Part shown: piece after piece, positions 1 to 12,800 of the stretch | Layout: each line of letters opens with the position of its first letter | How positions within the stretch are numbered: the first letter of the stretch is position 1 | Source of the DNA: Triops longicaudatus | Taxonomy: Eukaryota > Arthropoda > Branchiopoda > Notostraca > Triopsidae | Length of the DNA stretch: 64,000 nt | Reading direction: 5' to 3' | Assembly (NCBI GenBank): GCA_022885665.1 | Contig: JAGQDJ010000176.1 | Location: 61,269-125,268 of the forward strand | The notes under the pieces: model-generated | What the model was told of the DNA's origin: nothing | Database searches by the model: none | What the model saw: the letters and a program-made list of their open reading frames with translations, nothing else | Made by a program: the position numbers and the translations under genes

Positions 1-2983
1 AGTGATAGAATTAAGGGAAATTGGGGATTGACTGATATGCTGGATAGGCTAAACCCTAGTGATAACTTTTGAGAAATTACAAGCAAGGAATCACTCCTGT
101 GTACGAATATAAGGAGTGCGATCTGTAAGTTTGGGCGTGTAAATATGACCAAGTTCAAGCAAGTCTCCAAATTCATTGTTTATTGAGAAGAATTGGTCTG
201 AATAGGAACTAAATGCGTCTTGAAGGATTTCAAGTGGGAGATTCGTTTGATTTTAAATATTTTTGAATCATGAAGTTATTGCTTACGCGTCATGTCAAGT
301 CACGTAGACGTTTGAAATTGTAGCCTTTAGCAAAGTATTGTCTCGCAAAAGTTAATCGTGCGTCGCGTGTTACCCAAGCAACTGCTGATAGTCATGAATA
401 TTCGGAATGTTACTCGGCATGATATTATTCCTTTTGGGAAGGATAACGGGTGACTGGTATTAGCCCGTTGCAAATTTGACCTAGGCAGCAATGCGGAAAG
501 TAATCTCATAACTCTTTTGGGAGAATTAACTGTTTTTCTGTGCATTATCAGTTCTTATGGGATTGACGTTCGGTTTCGTACCAAGATTTTACTATAGTTA
601 TGGGTTAATTTTGATTCCCAATACTTTAAAATTCTTTTAAGTTTTCAAACCGGTAGCAGTTGGTTATTAATTCAGGCAAAAAAGTGCAAACAGTGCGACA
701 TTCCATATTGCCAGCTCAGCGAAATATTCCGTATAATAGTTTAATTGAAATTTTGTATTAATAGTCTGAGATATAACATTTTCAAGATAATTTTCTAGAT
801 AGCATTTTCATTCGTCACTGATAGCGTGTGCTTACCTTATAAAATACGTAAGAATTATTGGCTTTAATTTATCATCCGTGTAATATGTTCGATACAATAT
901 GGTTCCATGCGTTTATGAGTTACGTTTGCCAAACTTCATATCGTAGGTCAGTAAAGACCTTTTGAACAAGTACGCGTGAAAACTGAATAAACCCTCAAAA
1001 TAACACTTCAAAGCCTTTTTGCTTGTTTTTTTTCTTTCACGCATAAACTTCGCATTCTGAGGTAACTTCTACGCTCAAAACATTTCGTAACTATTACTGC
1101 AACTCTAACAGGCGCTTTCAAATATTTTCAGTATCTCAGTACTCGCCTTAACAATACTCTTCTCAACTTTCAAACTCTTAGCACATCGAGTACTTTTTTT
1201 CCTTCTTTTTCTTACATTATCACCTTTTTTCGCGAGGCAATCAGAGAGAAATGTAAGCGACAAATAGCATTCTCGTTAACCTGAAAGCCTTGGGGGCGGA
1301 GTCATTCATGATCTTGGAACCTCCTACAATTTTAAGTTAACCTTTTTTTATAAGCGTCTCTACATTAAGTAGTTCCTCTTTTCTTTTTCGCTTCAATTTA
1401 CCGTTGGTTGCGAGGATTGCGCAGGCCGAAAAATATTAAACTTTTTCGTCTCTTTCCTTTTGACTGCAACCGTGGATTTGCGAGTCCCCGAGTCTTGTGC
1501 AGAAATTGCTATTACTGCACACTGTTTGTAAGGTGTATGGACGTAAACGGCCCAGAGAAGGGTAGAAAGTCGTAAAAGCTGAAAATGCATTTTTGTTAGC
1601 GACTAAGTGCAAAAAGCGTCGTTAGTCTAACGAGGTGGGAATGGAAATTTTTAAGATGGGTGAAAAAGGAGGTGGGTAGCCTCTATTCTCATCTATCTTC
1701 TTGTCCCTCGTTTCCCCACCTTACCTTATGTGGACGTCATATAATTCATGGGGTTGATGAGGGCAATAGCTTTTAATGTTAAGGTCCGTAGTTTCTCCAA
1801 CTTTACGAGAAAACCTTCTAATTTTCATTCTTGGGCGAGGGACCGAGTCAAGATTGCCACTAAGTGCGAGTTTCTCCGTCGTTTTGAAATTATACAGTTT
1901 ATATAATAAAGGGAGCTTGCCCGAGACTTCAATAGATCAGGCTGATTTGAATTTTTTGAGGGGGAAGGCACTTAAAAGTAAGAACAAATGTGAAAAAAAA
2001 GAGGAAAAGGACGCTTAGGCGTTATACAAAGCTAACACAATAAAAGAAGGGGAGAAAGAAAGAAGTACCTTTCATCTGGAGCGACTTTCGTGGAGAGACC
2101 TTAATGAGAGTTACAAAGCCAGTAGAAATATCATTGTGTTCTCGGTGAGATGTCGTGTGCTACCAATATTTGTTTTATTTCAGCAATTTGGTGGCCTTTG
2201 TTGTTTTCCTGGTCCTGGTGGGGGAACCGGGATAAACAGAGTGAAAAAGAAAGAACGAAGGGAGATGAACTACGTTGCTTTGATATATTTCTTTTAATAT
2301 CTGCCGTGCAAAAAGGGAAATTTCTACGGAATATATCAGGGTAGGATTTGCTGTTTTATAATGTGTTTTGTGCGAGACATGTATAAGAAGATTAAAGAGT
2401 TAAATAACGTCCAAACGGAAAAAATACGGGATTAAGGCCGGTAATATTTCTCCGGAAATTTGTGTTCGGTTTTTCTGGGACAAAACCTATGTTTACAGAA
2501 ACGAGAGGGTATGAGACAGAGAAAAACGTCCGCTTAATGCTATTTCAAAACCGTACTTAGTTTTTAAGCGGAAGGAAGTCTTATTGCATTTCCAGTAATA
2601 CCAGCAGCTGCAGACATTTCAGTAGTTTCGTTATAGCAGTGTGTGCCTATTCTATTACTTAGTCGGCATGCAAAGCTGATTAAAGCCTACTTTCATCACG
2701 ATGATGCCTTCTAGCAAATAAATAGCTTATTTCTGCACAAGTGACTCAGATTAAAACTTGTAGTAAAACAAGTTTCAGTATCTTGTCGCATATCCGTTCC
2801 ATTGGTCGTTATCTTCGTTTAGGATTTGTTGTGTCTTCATTGCTGCATTTGGTGGAATCAAAAGATAAATTTCCACAGATATTTCTTTAGAAAGAAATGT
2901 TGATAAAGCAACATTACTACAATTCTGTAGTAGTGGTTAAAAAAATTTCTCACAACAATGCTGATGACGCACGCTACTTGATT

Positions 2984-3040
2984 TTACTCTAATATATTGT
3001 TTCTAATATAGTTTACTCTAATATATTTACTCTAATATAT
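2984..3040. repeat. Short AT-rich tandem repeat
   Basis: The unit TACTCTAATATAT, or close variants, recurs about four times in under 60 bp. This is a degenerate minisatellite; no function is implied. Confidence 0.7.
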
Positions 3041-3772
3041 TTTCAGCTTTGTTTCGATGACGTGTGCATTAATTTATTTCCTATGCATGGTGCAGTACCA
3101 GTGATATTGGCAGACCATTTTCAATCGTTTATTTCTGCAGTCGCAAACTCAATAAGCAGTAATAAGTAGCAGGATTTCTGCCCCCTGGCGTTCACTTAAT
3201 TAAGACGTGTCCTGCAAGACGCTCGGTTAGCCAAGGTTTTGCCTCGTTTCGCAATGCGCTTTCAAAGCTAGCTCCCATATTAATACACAGTCAATATTTC
3301 TGCAGCCATACCCCTGGTAAATCACTAGGTTTCTGCAACAATAGGCATTCAAGCAACTCTTCCCCTGAATGACTTCCTCTATTCTCCTTTTGAACTCAAA
3401 GCCGATTTGGAAAACAATAACCGCGCACGGGAAACTTCCTGACACAAATTACGACTTTGATTTCTGCAAAAATTGAGAAAGCGGAGAGGTTAACTTTCGG
3501 CATTTTTATTTTTCAGTTTTTTTCGCTAGGTGACGACAGTCAACTGCTCGATTTCTTTGCAGGCTTTGACACTAAAGCATGCTTGTATTCCCGTTCCCCA
3601 GGGTACCGGGAGAAAAGACCAGAGAGTACTAGTGACGTAGTGGCAACTTGGCAGCTAAGATCCACTTCTTCACCCTACCTCTCTTCTCCCAGGGATGATC
3701 TTTTCCTAAGAAGCTTAAACCCCAAAGTCAAAGTACAGGCAGAATTTTGATTCCAGGTCTGTGTAAACTTTC

Positions 3773-3792
3773 AAAAAAAAAAAAAAAAAAAA
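3773..3792. repeat. A20 homopolymer
   Basis: An uninterrupted run of 20 A residues. It is not preceded by a recognisable retroposed gene or a polyadenylation signal, so I read it as a simple repeat, although it could be the tail of an old retroposon. Confidence 0.85.
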
Positions 3793-4871
3793 TGCAGACG
3801 CAGCAAGACGACACTTAGACACACAAAAAAATTACCCTTTGTGTCTTCGCGGATCGTATCCCGAGTCTTTGGGCTTGAGTTAAAAGAAAAATATTCAAGT
3901 CTCAGAAACTCTTCCCGTTGCGTTTCCTTAAAATTTTTCCTTCGTCAGCTTAAAATGGCTGAATTTTTGAATCATAAATAAGAAGTTGCTTTAAAGTTCG
4001 CATTCCACAGATTTCTTCGAGATTTTCCTGAGATGCACTTGTAAATTATACAACACCCGATCTTCCTTTTTTGCTGTTGAAACATTAAATTGGTACGAGA
4101 AGTGAGGATTTTTTATTTCGTTTTTTAAGTCACAGCATTTTTCATATTCTACGATCTGGTTTCTTGGGAAATGGACTGCTTCACTATAGTCCCCTTGGAG
4201 GTTTGCGTGGTGTGCCGTTGGAGGGAGTACGGGTGGTTTTAACATTCTCTGCGTGTCACTACATCGAAGAAATTCGAGACAGACCAGCGTTCCCTTCCAC
4301 GTCGAGTCAAGTGTTCCGTTTGACCCCGTGCGCGAACTTGATTTTTATTGGTTTAACACTTTTAGTCTCCCGCCGTCAGAAAAATGCATTACTTTTTCAC
4401 TAGAACGACGAGACACGTGCATTAACATTTCCAGGGAAGAAAACTTAAAGAAGTAAATCGCAGAAATGTGAAAAAATCACATACAGCATAATCCAGTTAT
4501 GTGTGGTGAAAGGTGATCAGTTATTCTTCGGCCATCATTTTCGTTGCCGCAAGCAGTTGAATTTCATAAACGCGAAACTTCACGAGGATGTAGAAATAAC
4601 TATGCGAACATAACGGTATGAAGAGCAACTTCAAGTTGAAAATTTTTTAAGCATAGTGTAATGAGTAGTAACGACAGAATAGCGACTATTGCCACACATA
4701 GTTCAATAAAAGTACATTAAAATAAAAGAATTACAAGAAGCAATTTAATGTGAAGAAATTTGACTCTTTAGAGGAATTGAAGCTATTAGGGCAGGACCGC
4801 TGAAATATGCCCTTTGAATTTCCTTCGTTTACCGAGGCTAGAAAGTGAACATTCCTTCTAAGACACTGGGA

Positions 4872-5130
4872 ACACATTGTAACGGAATGACTGCATAATT
4901 CAATAATTCTTCCGAAAAAGTATTTCGAATCAATGGAAGTAATGCATTAAATGAATAGAACTAAACCATCGGCATTATTTTGAGCCGCCAAACTTAGCAT
5001 TTCTCTACAACACAAAATACGCATTACAGTGGAATTACTACATAATTCAGTAATTATTCTGACGGTACTTTGAACCAATAGAGCCAGTGCATTGGATTTC
5101 ACAGAACTAAAGCGCCATATTAATTTGAGA
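4872..5130. repeat. Diverged direct duplication, period about 147 bp
   Basis: Two copies, about 4872-4985 and 5019-5130, share an ordered series of words: GGAATKACT, CATAATTCARTAATT, then AATGCATT/AGTGCATTGG, AGAACTAAA and ATTWTTTTGAG/ATTAATTTGAG. Identity by eye is around 65-70%, so the duplication is old. No reading frame is conserved between the copies. Confidence 0.6.
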
Positions 5131-6158
5131 CCTTAAAATATACACAAGTTCAATTCTAGCATTTCGTCGCTTCTGTCCGAGTCATAATACCGTGTTCTCC
5201 GAACATTTGTTTGCTTTATCTGCCCGGAAGTGAAAGAAAAAGCTTACATCAAAATGTAGCTAAAAGCGTTATGGACTAAAATTCGTAGTTCCTAGTAACT
5301 CCTGGATGGGTGTCATTTTGAATTCTGTTAAGAATGAAATGTCATACTACAAAATGGGACTATTGTCTTTCTCATTTTCATTAACCTTAACGGATGGGGA
5401 AGACTAAAGGCTCCGTAGTTTGCTTCATCGGATAAAGAATAAATGTGGTTTTCAACTCCTAACTCGCACATATCAACCTCAAAGCCGACCTTTACACAGT
5501 ACGTGCCGGAACCCATTCCGGTTCCGTACTTTATGCCAGCTTTTTGCTGTGTTGCAGCGAAAATTAAACCCGGAATGGAAATTTGCCCGATAAGGGTGTA
5601 TCATCCATTATGCACACGTGAATTTCTACGCAAAAGGGGGAACCCATTCGGCCAGAAATACATCCCGTGTTTGCAGAATAAACTGAAATCAAACCTCCAC
5701 CCATCTTTTATTCAACTGCCGTCATTTTACTACGGGAATTGGCTACTCACGACGTACACGAATACATTCAATGCACATGAAGCTCTGACATCTTCAGACT
5801 TTCAGTGCAACTTTTTCATTCATGGACATGACATCGATAATCCTTTACCTCCCCAGAAATATATTTGTTGTCGTAGTTTCGAAATTTGCGTTTGATTAAT
5901 TCGTTATTTCCTCTTTTTGTTTATAGGTAAGTCGAGAACACGAATATTGCCATGATAAAGGTGCTGGAAGTCAGCTGAGAGGATGAACGGTAAGGTCAAA
6001 TATATAAACAGCCGCTTCTCTTAAAAATCGAGAAATATCAGTTGTTATTGTACATGTACACCGAGTGTCTGCTGAGACTGTCAAAACTGTTCTCTCTTTG
6101 GCTTGTTTTCCTTTCTCTCATATTCCATGTCGTAGGGAACGTTTAAATCCCTTTCTCT

Positions 6159-6220
6159 CAATAGTAGAAGTTTCACAAGAATAGGTGTCAACACCTATTC
6201 TTGTGAAACTTCTACTATTG
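6159..6220. repeat. Perfect 30-bp inverted repeat with 2-nt spacer
   Basis: The left arm 6159-6188 (starting CAATAGTAGAAG, ending ATAGGTGT) and the right arm 6191-6220 (starting ACACCTATTC, ending CTACTATTG) are exact reverse complements separated by CA. A 10-bp direct repeat, TGTCGTAGGG, brackets the structure at 6128-6137 and 6227-6236. CTTTCTCTCA is repeated at 6111-6120 and 6151-6160. The transcript would fold to a 30-bp stem. See findings. Confidence 0.95.
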
Positions 6221-7534
6221 TGCTCTTGTCGTAGGGCTCCATTTGAACTGGGAGGTATAAAACGGGACCAACAATGTGACAGATAACTCTGGAAGGTCTA
6301 ATAGTGATCTTCCAGAGCTTTAAACCGCTACAATACACTGGAAAGAAATATGCTACGTACTGAAAAAAGAAATACTCTCGAGAGAAATGTACTGGAGAGG
6401 GTGTGGCCAGGTTATAATTACGTCCTTGGTGAAACGACCCCACAATATCTCCTTGTAAGCTTGATGAACGACCGTAACGCACCCATGGACGGAAAATCCC
6501 GGGTTACCTAAACTTTCCCACGCATTTGCAACAGCAGCAGTAGCGAATGTTCCAAATCTTCACTTGCTTGCTTGAGCTCATTAACGGAGGATCTGAAGGA
6601 GATTGTCGCGTCAGTTTGTCCTTTTCTCCCTCTTCCTGTGGCGTCTTCCTCGGTTCCAACCCTTCTCGTCCATCCCTATTCAGGGGGAAATCTCTTCTGT
6701 GTCCCTATAGAAAGCTAATGGGATTATTGTCCCTCTCGCTTTCCCCAACGTTCTCCAGCCAGGGTCCTTATCCTCGTACCCCAGGCCACCCTCTTGGTTA
6801 AAATCATTATTATATTACTCCAAAGCTGTCCCGCAAGCCTTCGCAGCAATTTCTCTCCACCTTCCTGAGTCCACAATTATCCTCACTCTGCAATTGTAAA
6901 TTGTTCCAAGCTTGCCACGGAGGGCGCTGCATTGGGTCTTGATTGATGTAATCACACGGTAACCAAATGACATTCGGCACGAACCTTCCTCGATGAGTAG
7001 TAGTAAATTTTCATTCAGCGGAAGATAGATTCAATGGAAAATAAATGGGAAAATAGGGTCATAAGGGGTTAGAAGGGGTTTGACTCGCTTATGAAGCGAG
7101 GAACTGCCTACTTAAGAGAATGCTCTTAGGCTTCAACCCACAAGACAACCACCCGCCCCTTTTTGTCACCGTGGTGGAAGTGAGAGCTGTTCTCGTCTTT
7201 GAGCTCATCAGTTTTCTTAATTAAAAGCCGCTGTTTCATTACGTTAGAAAGGGGACTAAAATGGGTTGGTAATTGGAACCAATAGAACTAATAACACTTG
7301 TCTTATCAGTCGCTCATTTCTCTTCGTTTCGCGCCATTCTTCAAAGTATCAGATGTTCTGTGTGCTAAATCCAAATAAACGTGCCAAATTACGTACCGCA
7401 GCAAGTAAAGGTACAGTACGTACTGCACAATCGTCTTACATAAAGAACTTTGGATGTCAAACTTTTCTTCTGGGCGTGCTAGTTTTGTCATAACGAGATT
7501 CTGCTGAATATTGCGTTGACTTCCTTGTAATTTA

Positions 7535-7858
7535 TACAGTAAAATCTCGCTACAAGGAACCGAAAGAAATAGAAAAATATCACTAGGCTTAATTTAAGTT
7601 CGTTATATGGAACGCTTCGTCTACACTCTTAAAGTCGTTGTAACAAAAACCTTTCTATAACAGACTTTTGATTTTAAGGTACAAAGGTGTATATATATGA
7701 AAAAAGCGTCTGATGTAACGAACTTCTGATGTACTGAACGATTTTTCCTGTTCCTTTTTGCTGCTTTAGAACGAGATTCTGGTATCTTTACCTTAATATC
7801 CATCTACTTTAGTCCAGAGTTCTTATAGGAGGGATTGTTAAACCGAGATTCGACTGTA
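7535..7858. mobile_element. Non-autonomous pogo/Tigger-like DNA transposon (MITE)
   Basis: The ends are inverted repeats: TACAGTAAAATCTCGCT at 7535 and, read on the other strand from 7858, TACAGTCGAATCTCGGT. Both begin CAGT and are flanked by TA, the target-site duplication used by Tc1/mariner/pogo transposases. The interior has the AACGAACTTCTGATGTA type of sequence common near pogo/Tigger ends. At about 320 bp it has no transposase frame, so it is a deletion derivative or MITE that would have needed a transposase supplied elsewhere. The family assignment is from memory of the terminal motif. Confidence 0.75.
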
Positions 7859-9782
7859 CTTTTCTATAGTATTTCCTCATTGTTTTTGCGTAAGGTTTAG
7901 GATTGTTTTTCTAAGGTTTGGAAACTTTAGAGACGGAGCGTTACGAATAATAGCGGGGAAAGGAAATAAATTGGCGTAACAACAAATTTCTGCCAGTAAC
8001 AGAAGCGGGATCCTCAATCTTTTGTGAAATATTTCTGCAGCTTATTGGCTCACCACTTTAAGACGGAACGGTTATAGCCACCGTCAGGATATGAACTTTT
8101 TTCTCCGGCGAGGCATCTGGGAAAAATGGATTTGTGCTGGGAGGAAGGGCAATCAATAAATATGAAAGGAAAGAAGGGTGGCTTCATAACATGACATGTG
8201 TGTGTTACAGTTCAGACCAATAATTTTTCTATTCTTTTCGATATTCCTTTCCATAAGAAAAAAAAACTAATAAAAGTACGTATTCTGCACTAGCCGCGAA
8301 AAAGACAAGCTTGGTACAAGATTAAGTAATTCTTTATTATTTAGCATTTTCCCCCTCCTTTTTGCGTCTTCTTGTTCTATTTTGCGAAACAAAAGCGACT
8401 GAAATTCGGGAGCCGACGGTTATAAATGTGTCGTATCAGATCCTTTCTTATGTTTTATCTTTCGTCCCTCTTCCCACATGTTGTGTGACGACTTTGAAAG
8501 CTAAGGCTTGCTGTGGCTTTTTGGCAGGAATCAGGAAGGAAACTAATGGACCAAGGAACATTTCCAAGCATTGCAACAAAGAGTTAATTACTTTCGGTCA
8601 ATAACGGAAAAAGGAGGTGAATTTTGTGTTTCACAGAGAAAAGATTTAATACAATAGGAGAGCCTTCAGAAAGGGGGCGGGTTTAATTGTTCAGTTAAGG
8701 TAATAAAAGCTTTTGGACGCTTTAGGACATTTTCGTAGAGCTTGTGTCAGTGGAGGGAAAGAAGGGCGGGGCCTTTCATAAATTTAGAATTGTGTAAAGC
8801 TTAGAAACGTGAAGCGTAAATTTGCGGCTTAAATACGTAATAAATTTGTTTTCGGCCTTAAGTAGGTACTTTAACGGTAAAAGAGGGTGAAGTGGGGGTA
8901 AGGGGATTTGGGGCTAAGAAGTTATGAGAAGCTCCCTGGCACATTTGTGATTACACGGAAGAATAGGCACGTGTTCCATCAGTGTGTTTAGAAACGAACT
9001 TGGCAAGTTGATCTATGATTCGGGAGAAGGAGGACATTGAAGGGGGCTAAGGGGTGAATTGTTGAGAAGCGTCCAAGTTCACACAATGAATGATTAATGG
9101 AGGTAGCCCAAGTATTGTGCTTTGGCCTGTTTGAGAGAGAATTTTGTGTGTAAATGATGTTTTGAAATTTCTGTGGCCGCACTTGACCAGTGCTTAATTA
9201 TCCTCGCAAGCGCATTAAATAAGTTGCTTAGGGAAAATATTTGTCTAGAATTTATTCTAATCTTTGGCACTTGTTATTCAAGTTGTATTTTTAGTAATAT
9301 TTCTTTTCCACTGTGTGACCACCCCGGGGGTGGGGTGTTAACCCCTCCCTCCCGACATTTCCGAAAATTTCTTTTTATTTTTTTATGGGCAGAGAGGAGA
9401 AATCTCAGGTTTCCGAACAAAATCCGTAAATAAAGCATGAACGTTCCCCTGAATCAAAATCCTGGGTACGTACCTGTTCGTAACCATGCTTATTTTTCCA
9501 TAATTACATTTATTTTAGTTCTACAGTTTTAATGTATTTTACGTTTTCGTATTGTTTTTTAATTCATTTTTTTTTTTAATTTATTTTTTGTCATGTTATC
9601 ATTTTGACTTTGTTTCAAAGAAAGTTAAGTAAGTGGTAAGTTAAGATTCTCTGATTGTGCCGAGTTAAGTAACGCTGAACAAAAAATAAAGTTGAAAAGC
9701 AACCGTCAATGGTGTCTTCGTAACTCTCAATGACAGAAATCCACGAGAACTTTCATTTTAGGTGCGGAATGAATTCAAAAGC

Positions 9783-9800
9783 TTTTTTTTTTAAAAAAAA
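9783..9800. repeat. T10A8 homopolymer junction
   Basis: Ten T followed directly by eight A, a self-complementary tract. It is one of three similar junctions in 5 kb. Confidence 0.85.
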
Positions 9801-12800
9801 GACAAAGTTTTCGTTGTTTGTATCTTCACGGAGAATTGATAATGGGCTTGTGTGTTTTGAGGCAACGAGAAATAACTTGTTTTGACTGAAAAACAATTCA
9901 AGTTTATTTTGCCTGCTTTTGTCTGCTAAGTGAGTAATAATAAAATTTTCGTAGAACGTTCTTCGCCCACTCGATTCGTACATAGTAGATTTATATTATC
10001 TTTGGGAAAAAATACCCTACTTATTACCTTACGTAGGAAAAATTCCATTTCGAAGCAGCTGTTGTTACTGTAACAAATTACTTACGTAAGATTACGTACC
10101 TTTTGCCTTCCAAACAAGTATTTATGAAGATATCCTTCGTTATTCGGCCTTAAATGGAAATATTATGAGTTTCTTATCTCCCACGATCTCAAAATAACCT
10201 TCGTTAGTCTTTGAATTATTTTATGACTATAAAGGTTATAGGAATATCTATTGTAAGAGTTTGAGCCCTTAAATTATTCAAACTATTCCTTCTTACTCGC
10301 AGAAAAGCATAATAAACCTTTTTTTTAAACTCTTACAAAGGTGCAGAGAAAAGTGTATTCCTTACTTGAACAAAAATGCGAAGCATGAATAGAATCGTGT
10401 TTATAAACTACCAGTGTTGCATACAGCAGAAATATTCTTTAGTGTTTCTGTGACTCCCTACCGCTATAAACGGCATGTATTCGAACTTTTATGATAGCCT
10501 TCGCTGTTCTTTCTCTCGGAAAATACAGACGACGATGCGAAGACAGGGATAAAAAAGCCACTATTCAAATAATAACCCGTAGCCACTGTGCGCACAGGTT
10601 ACGACACCCTCAAATCTTTCTCCCAGAGCTCAAAGACCTGAAATAAAATACAAGAGGCTGATGAATAATGAATGACCACGTCTCATAACTAAAAAGGATT
10701 GAACTTTCGAAATTGCAATTTCTGCAGTACGAATTCGTTCATGTGTTACGAGTTGCAACACCTTTTATTTCACAATCCAAAATCTGTTTTCAACGCAGGT
10801 CACTGAAATTTCAACAAATTGCTTCCTAAAATCGACTTTTAGCTGCTAAGTAATAAGAACGAACAAAAAAAGTGAGTAATAAAAACAGTAATCAGTCAAT
10901 AAGAAATAAGCTACACTAAAGAAACTAATACAAAGCCACAATAGTACGTAAAAACTCCAAAATTTAGAATCAAAGCGATCAAGTTGGCAATTACGAGCAC
11001 TGTATTTTTTTTATTTTTTTCTTTACCGACCTTACGGTAACTTGGCAAAGTTTACACCGTCATTACGTTCAACGTCAGAAAGACTGGTTTTTATAACCTG
11101 TCTGGCAAGTTTTTAGGGTATCACATATTCAGTACACGCGAGTTAGCAGAAATTCGTTATTTCTTGGGCGGACATGGCAGAACTTTCATCAATAATGTAC
11201 ACTGAAGTCAAGTATTGGTTCTCCGTGATTCGTTTAATCTTAATTTGGCCGATAGATTCACCGATAACATTGGCAACATAATAAAAAAGACACCCAAGTA
11301 ACGCAAAGCTAATTTTCTAGCTTCGATGGAAGAGTATAAAAGTTTTCCTGGTAAAATTGTTGACAACTTGGTGCTCAAACCTTTTTCTTTTTTTTTTGTA
11401 ATTCTCTAAAACCTCGTAATATTTCCTCCTGCATAGTCGTTATCAACAAGTGATTTTTGTTTAAAATCTCATTAAAATTTTCGACGCATATTTAAAGCTT
11501 AGGGCTTTGTCATTTTCATCATTGGTAATAAACTTGAAATTAAAATGGAAGAACACAGCTTCATAATTCCCAACTGCTAAAAAATCATAAAACAATTTTT
11601 CTTTTCATTGCCAAGGCGCATTTTCGATAACTTTCGTTAAATTGTGTTTTCTTTCTCGTCAAAAAAATGTGAACGTTGCAAGTTAAGGCATACCTAGCTT
11701 CATAAAAAGGTATAATAAAGCGTGATGGACTGGTTGCCGGTATTGTAAAGCCTTTTTTGAGGACTTTTTTCATCGCGTTTGCATTATAAATTGCTCAGGT
11801 GTGTAGAGAAAGAGACTTAAAAGCTCTCTTTTTTTGTCGCTCTGAACGTTCTCGCAGAAAGTGATATTTTATACCTGGCACATAAATCTGTGTATCTTTT
11901 CGGAGGACAAGACGCAGAAGAATCTCCTGCTTGCCTTCGATTTGCTTTTGTCCTAAGCCGCCCGCTCGAACTCGAATCATTTTTTACTCTAATAAATCAC
12001 TTGATGAGCTCATCCTCGTGCTTTGCTGAAGACGAAGAAATAGAACAAACGATCGTAGCAAAGAATAACTTGCGCTCTCGCACAGAAAGGGACCGAAATG
12101 AGAAAATGGAGAAAAAATTGACAGCTTCTAGACCACCGAATGTCGTTTCTTCAAACAATAGTTTCTCCTTTACCTAAAGAGTTTTCAGAAACCCATTAAA
12201 AATCCAATCATTGGCACGGTTCGTTTTACGTGCACAAGACAATCGAAAGAAATTTCCGTCTGAAAAATTGTGAACAGTGCAAAACATTGTATTACTGCAG
12301 AAATTTTTTCTCCGGCAGAAGTAGTATCCAGCACTCTTACAGGAGTGTCCAGTGACAACCTAGAAATGCCTTTGCACCAGAGCAGAAATGTCTAGTACTA
12401 CTTCAGACATGTTCAGTACCGCTTCAGAATTTCACAAACTCACTACATTTTCTAAAATACTCCATAAAAACGCACAGACTACCACATCGTCGACTTCATT
12501 GTCGTTGTAGAAGTATTATTCTTGAAATTTCTTTCGATCTACAGTAATTTCCATTAATTCTGAGAGAATTTTCAAAATTTCAAAAGAAATTTATGTTCAA
12601 TGGTAAATGTTTCTACAGCGTAGCCCATTAAATTGTGAATCATTACTTAAATGCCATTATTGTAGAAATTTTTGCTAACCCGAAAGTTTTTATAATCTGA
12701 ATTCGGCGAAATACAGATGTGATTGTTTGTGATACTTTCGACAAAGAAACTTGGTAACCGGAATTAATTGTGTTTGTTTGTTGTATTAAACCATTGATTT

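Larger units (their letters stand above)
1..7534. other. Non-coding stretch, no gene recognised
   Basis: I see no exon here that can be tied to a protein family. Open frames are short, lack splice context and overlap on both strands. The longest (5443-5895, +, 150 codons) is unrecognised. The stretch contains an AT-rich tandem repeat near 3.0 kb, a 20-nt A run at 3773-3792, a diverged duplication at 4872-5130, a perfect hairpin at 6159-6220, and seven copies of the octamer GCAGAAAT or its complement, four of them between 3131 and 3467. It could be intergenic or part of a long 5' intron of the dpr gene that starts to be visible at 40676. Confidence 0.6.
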
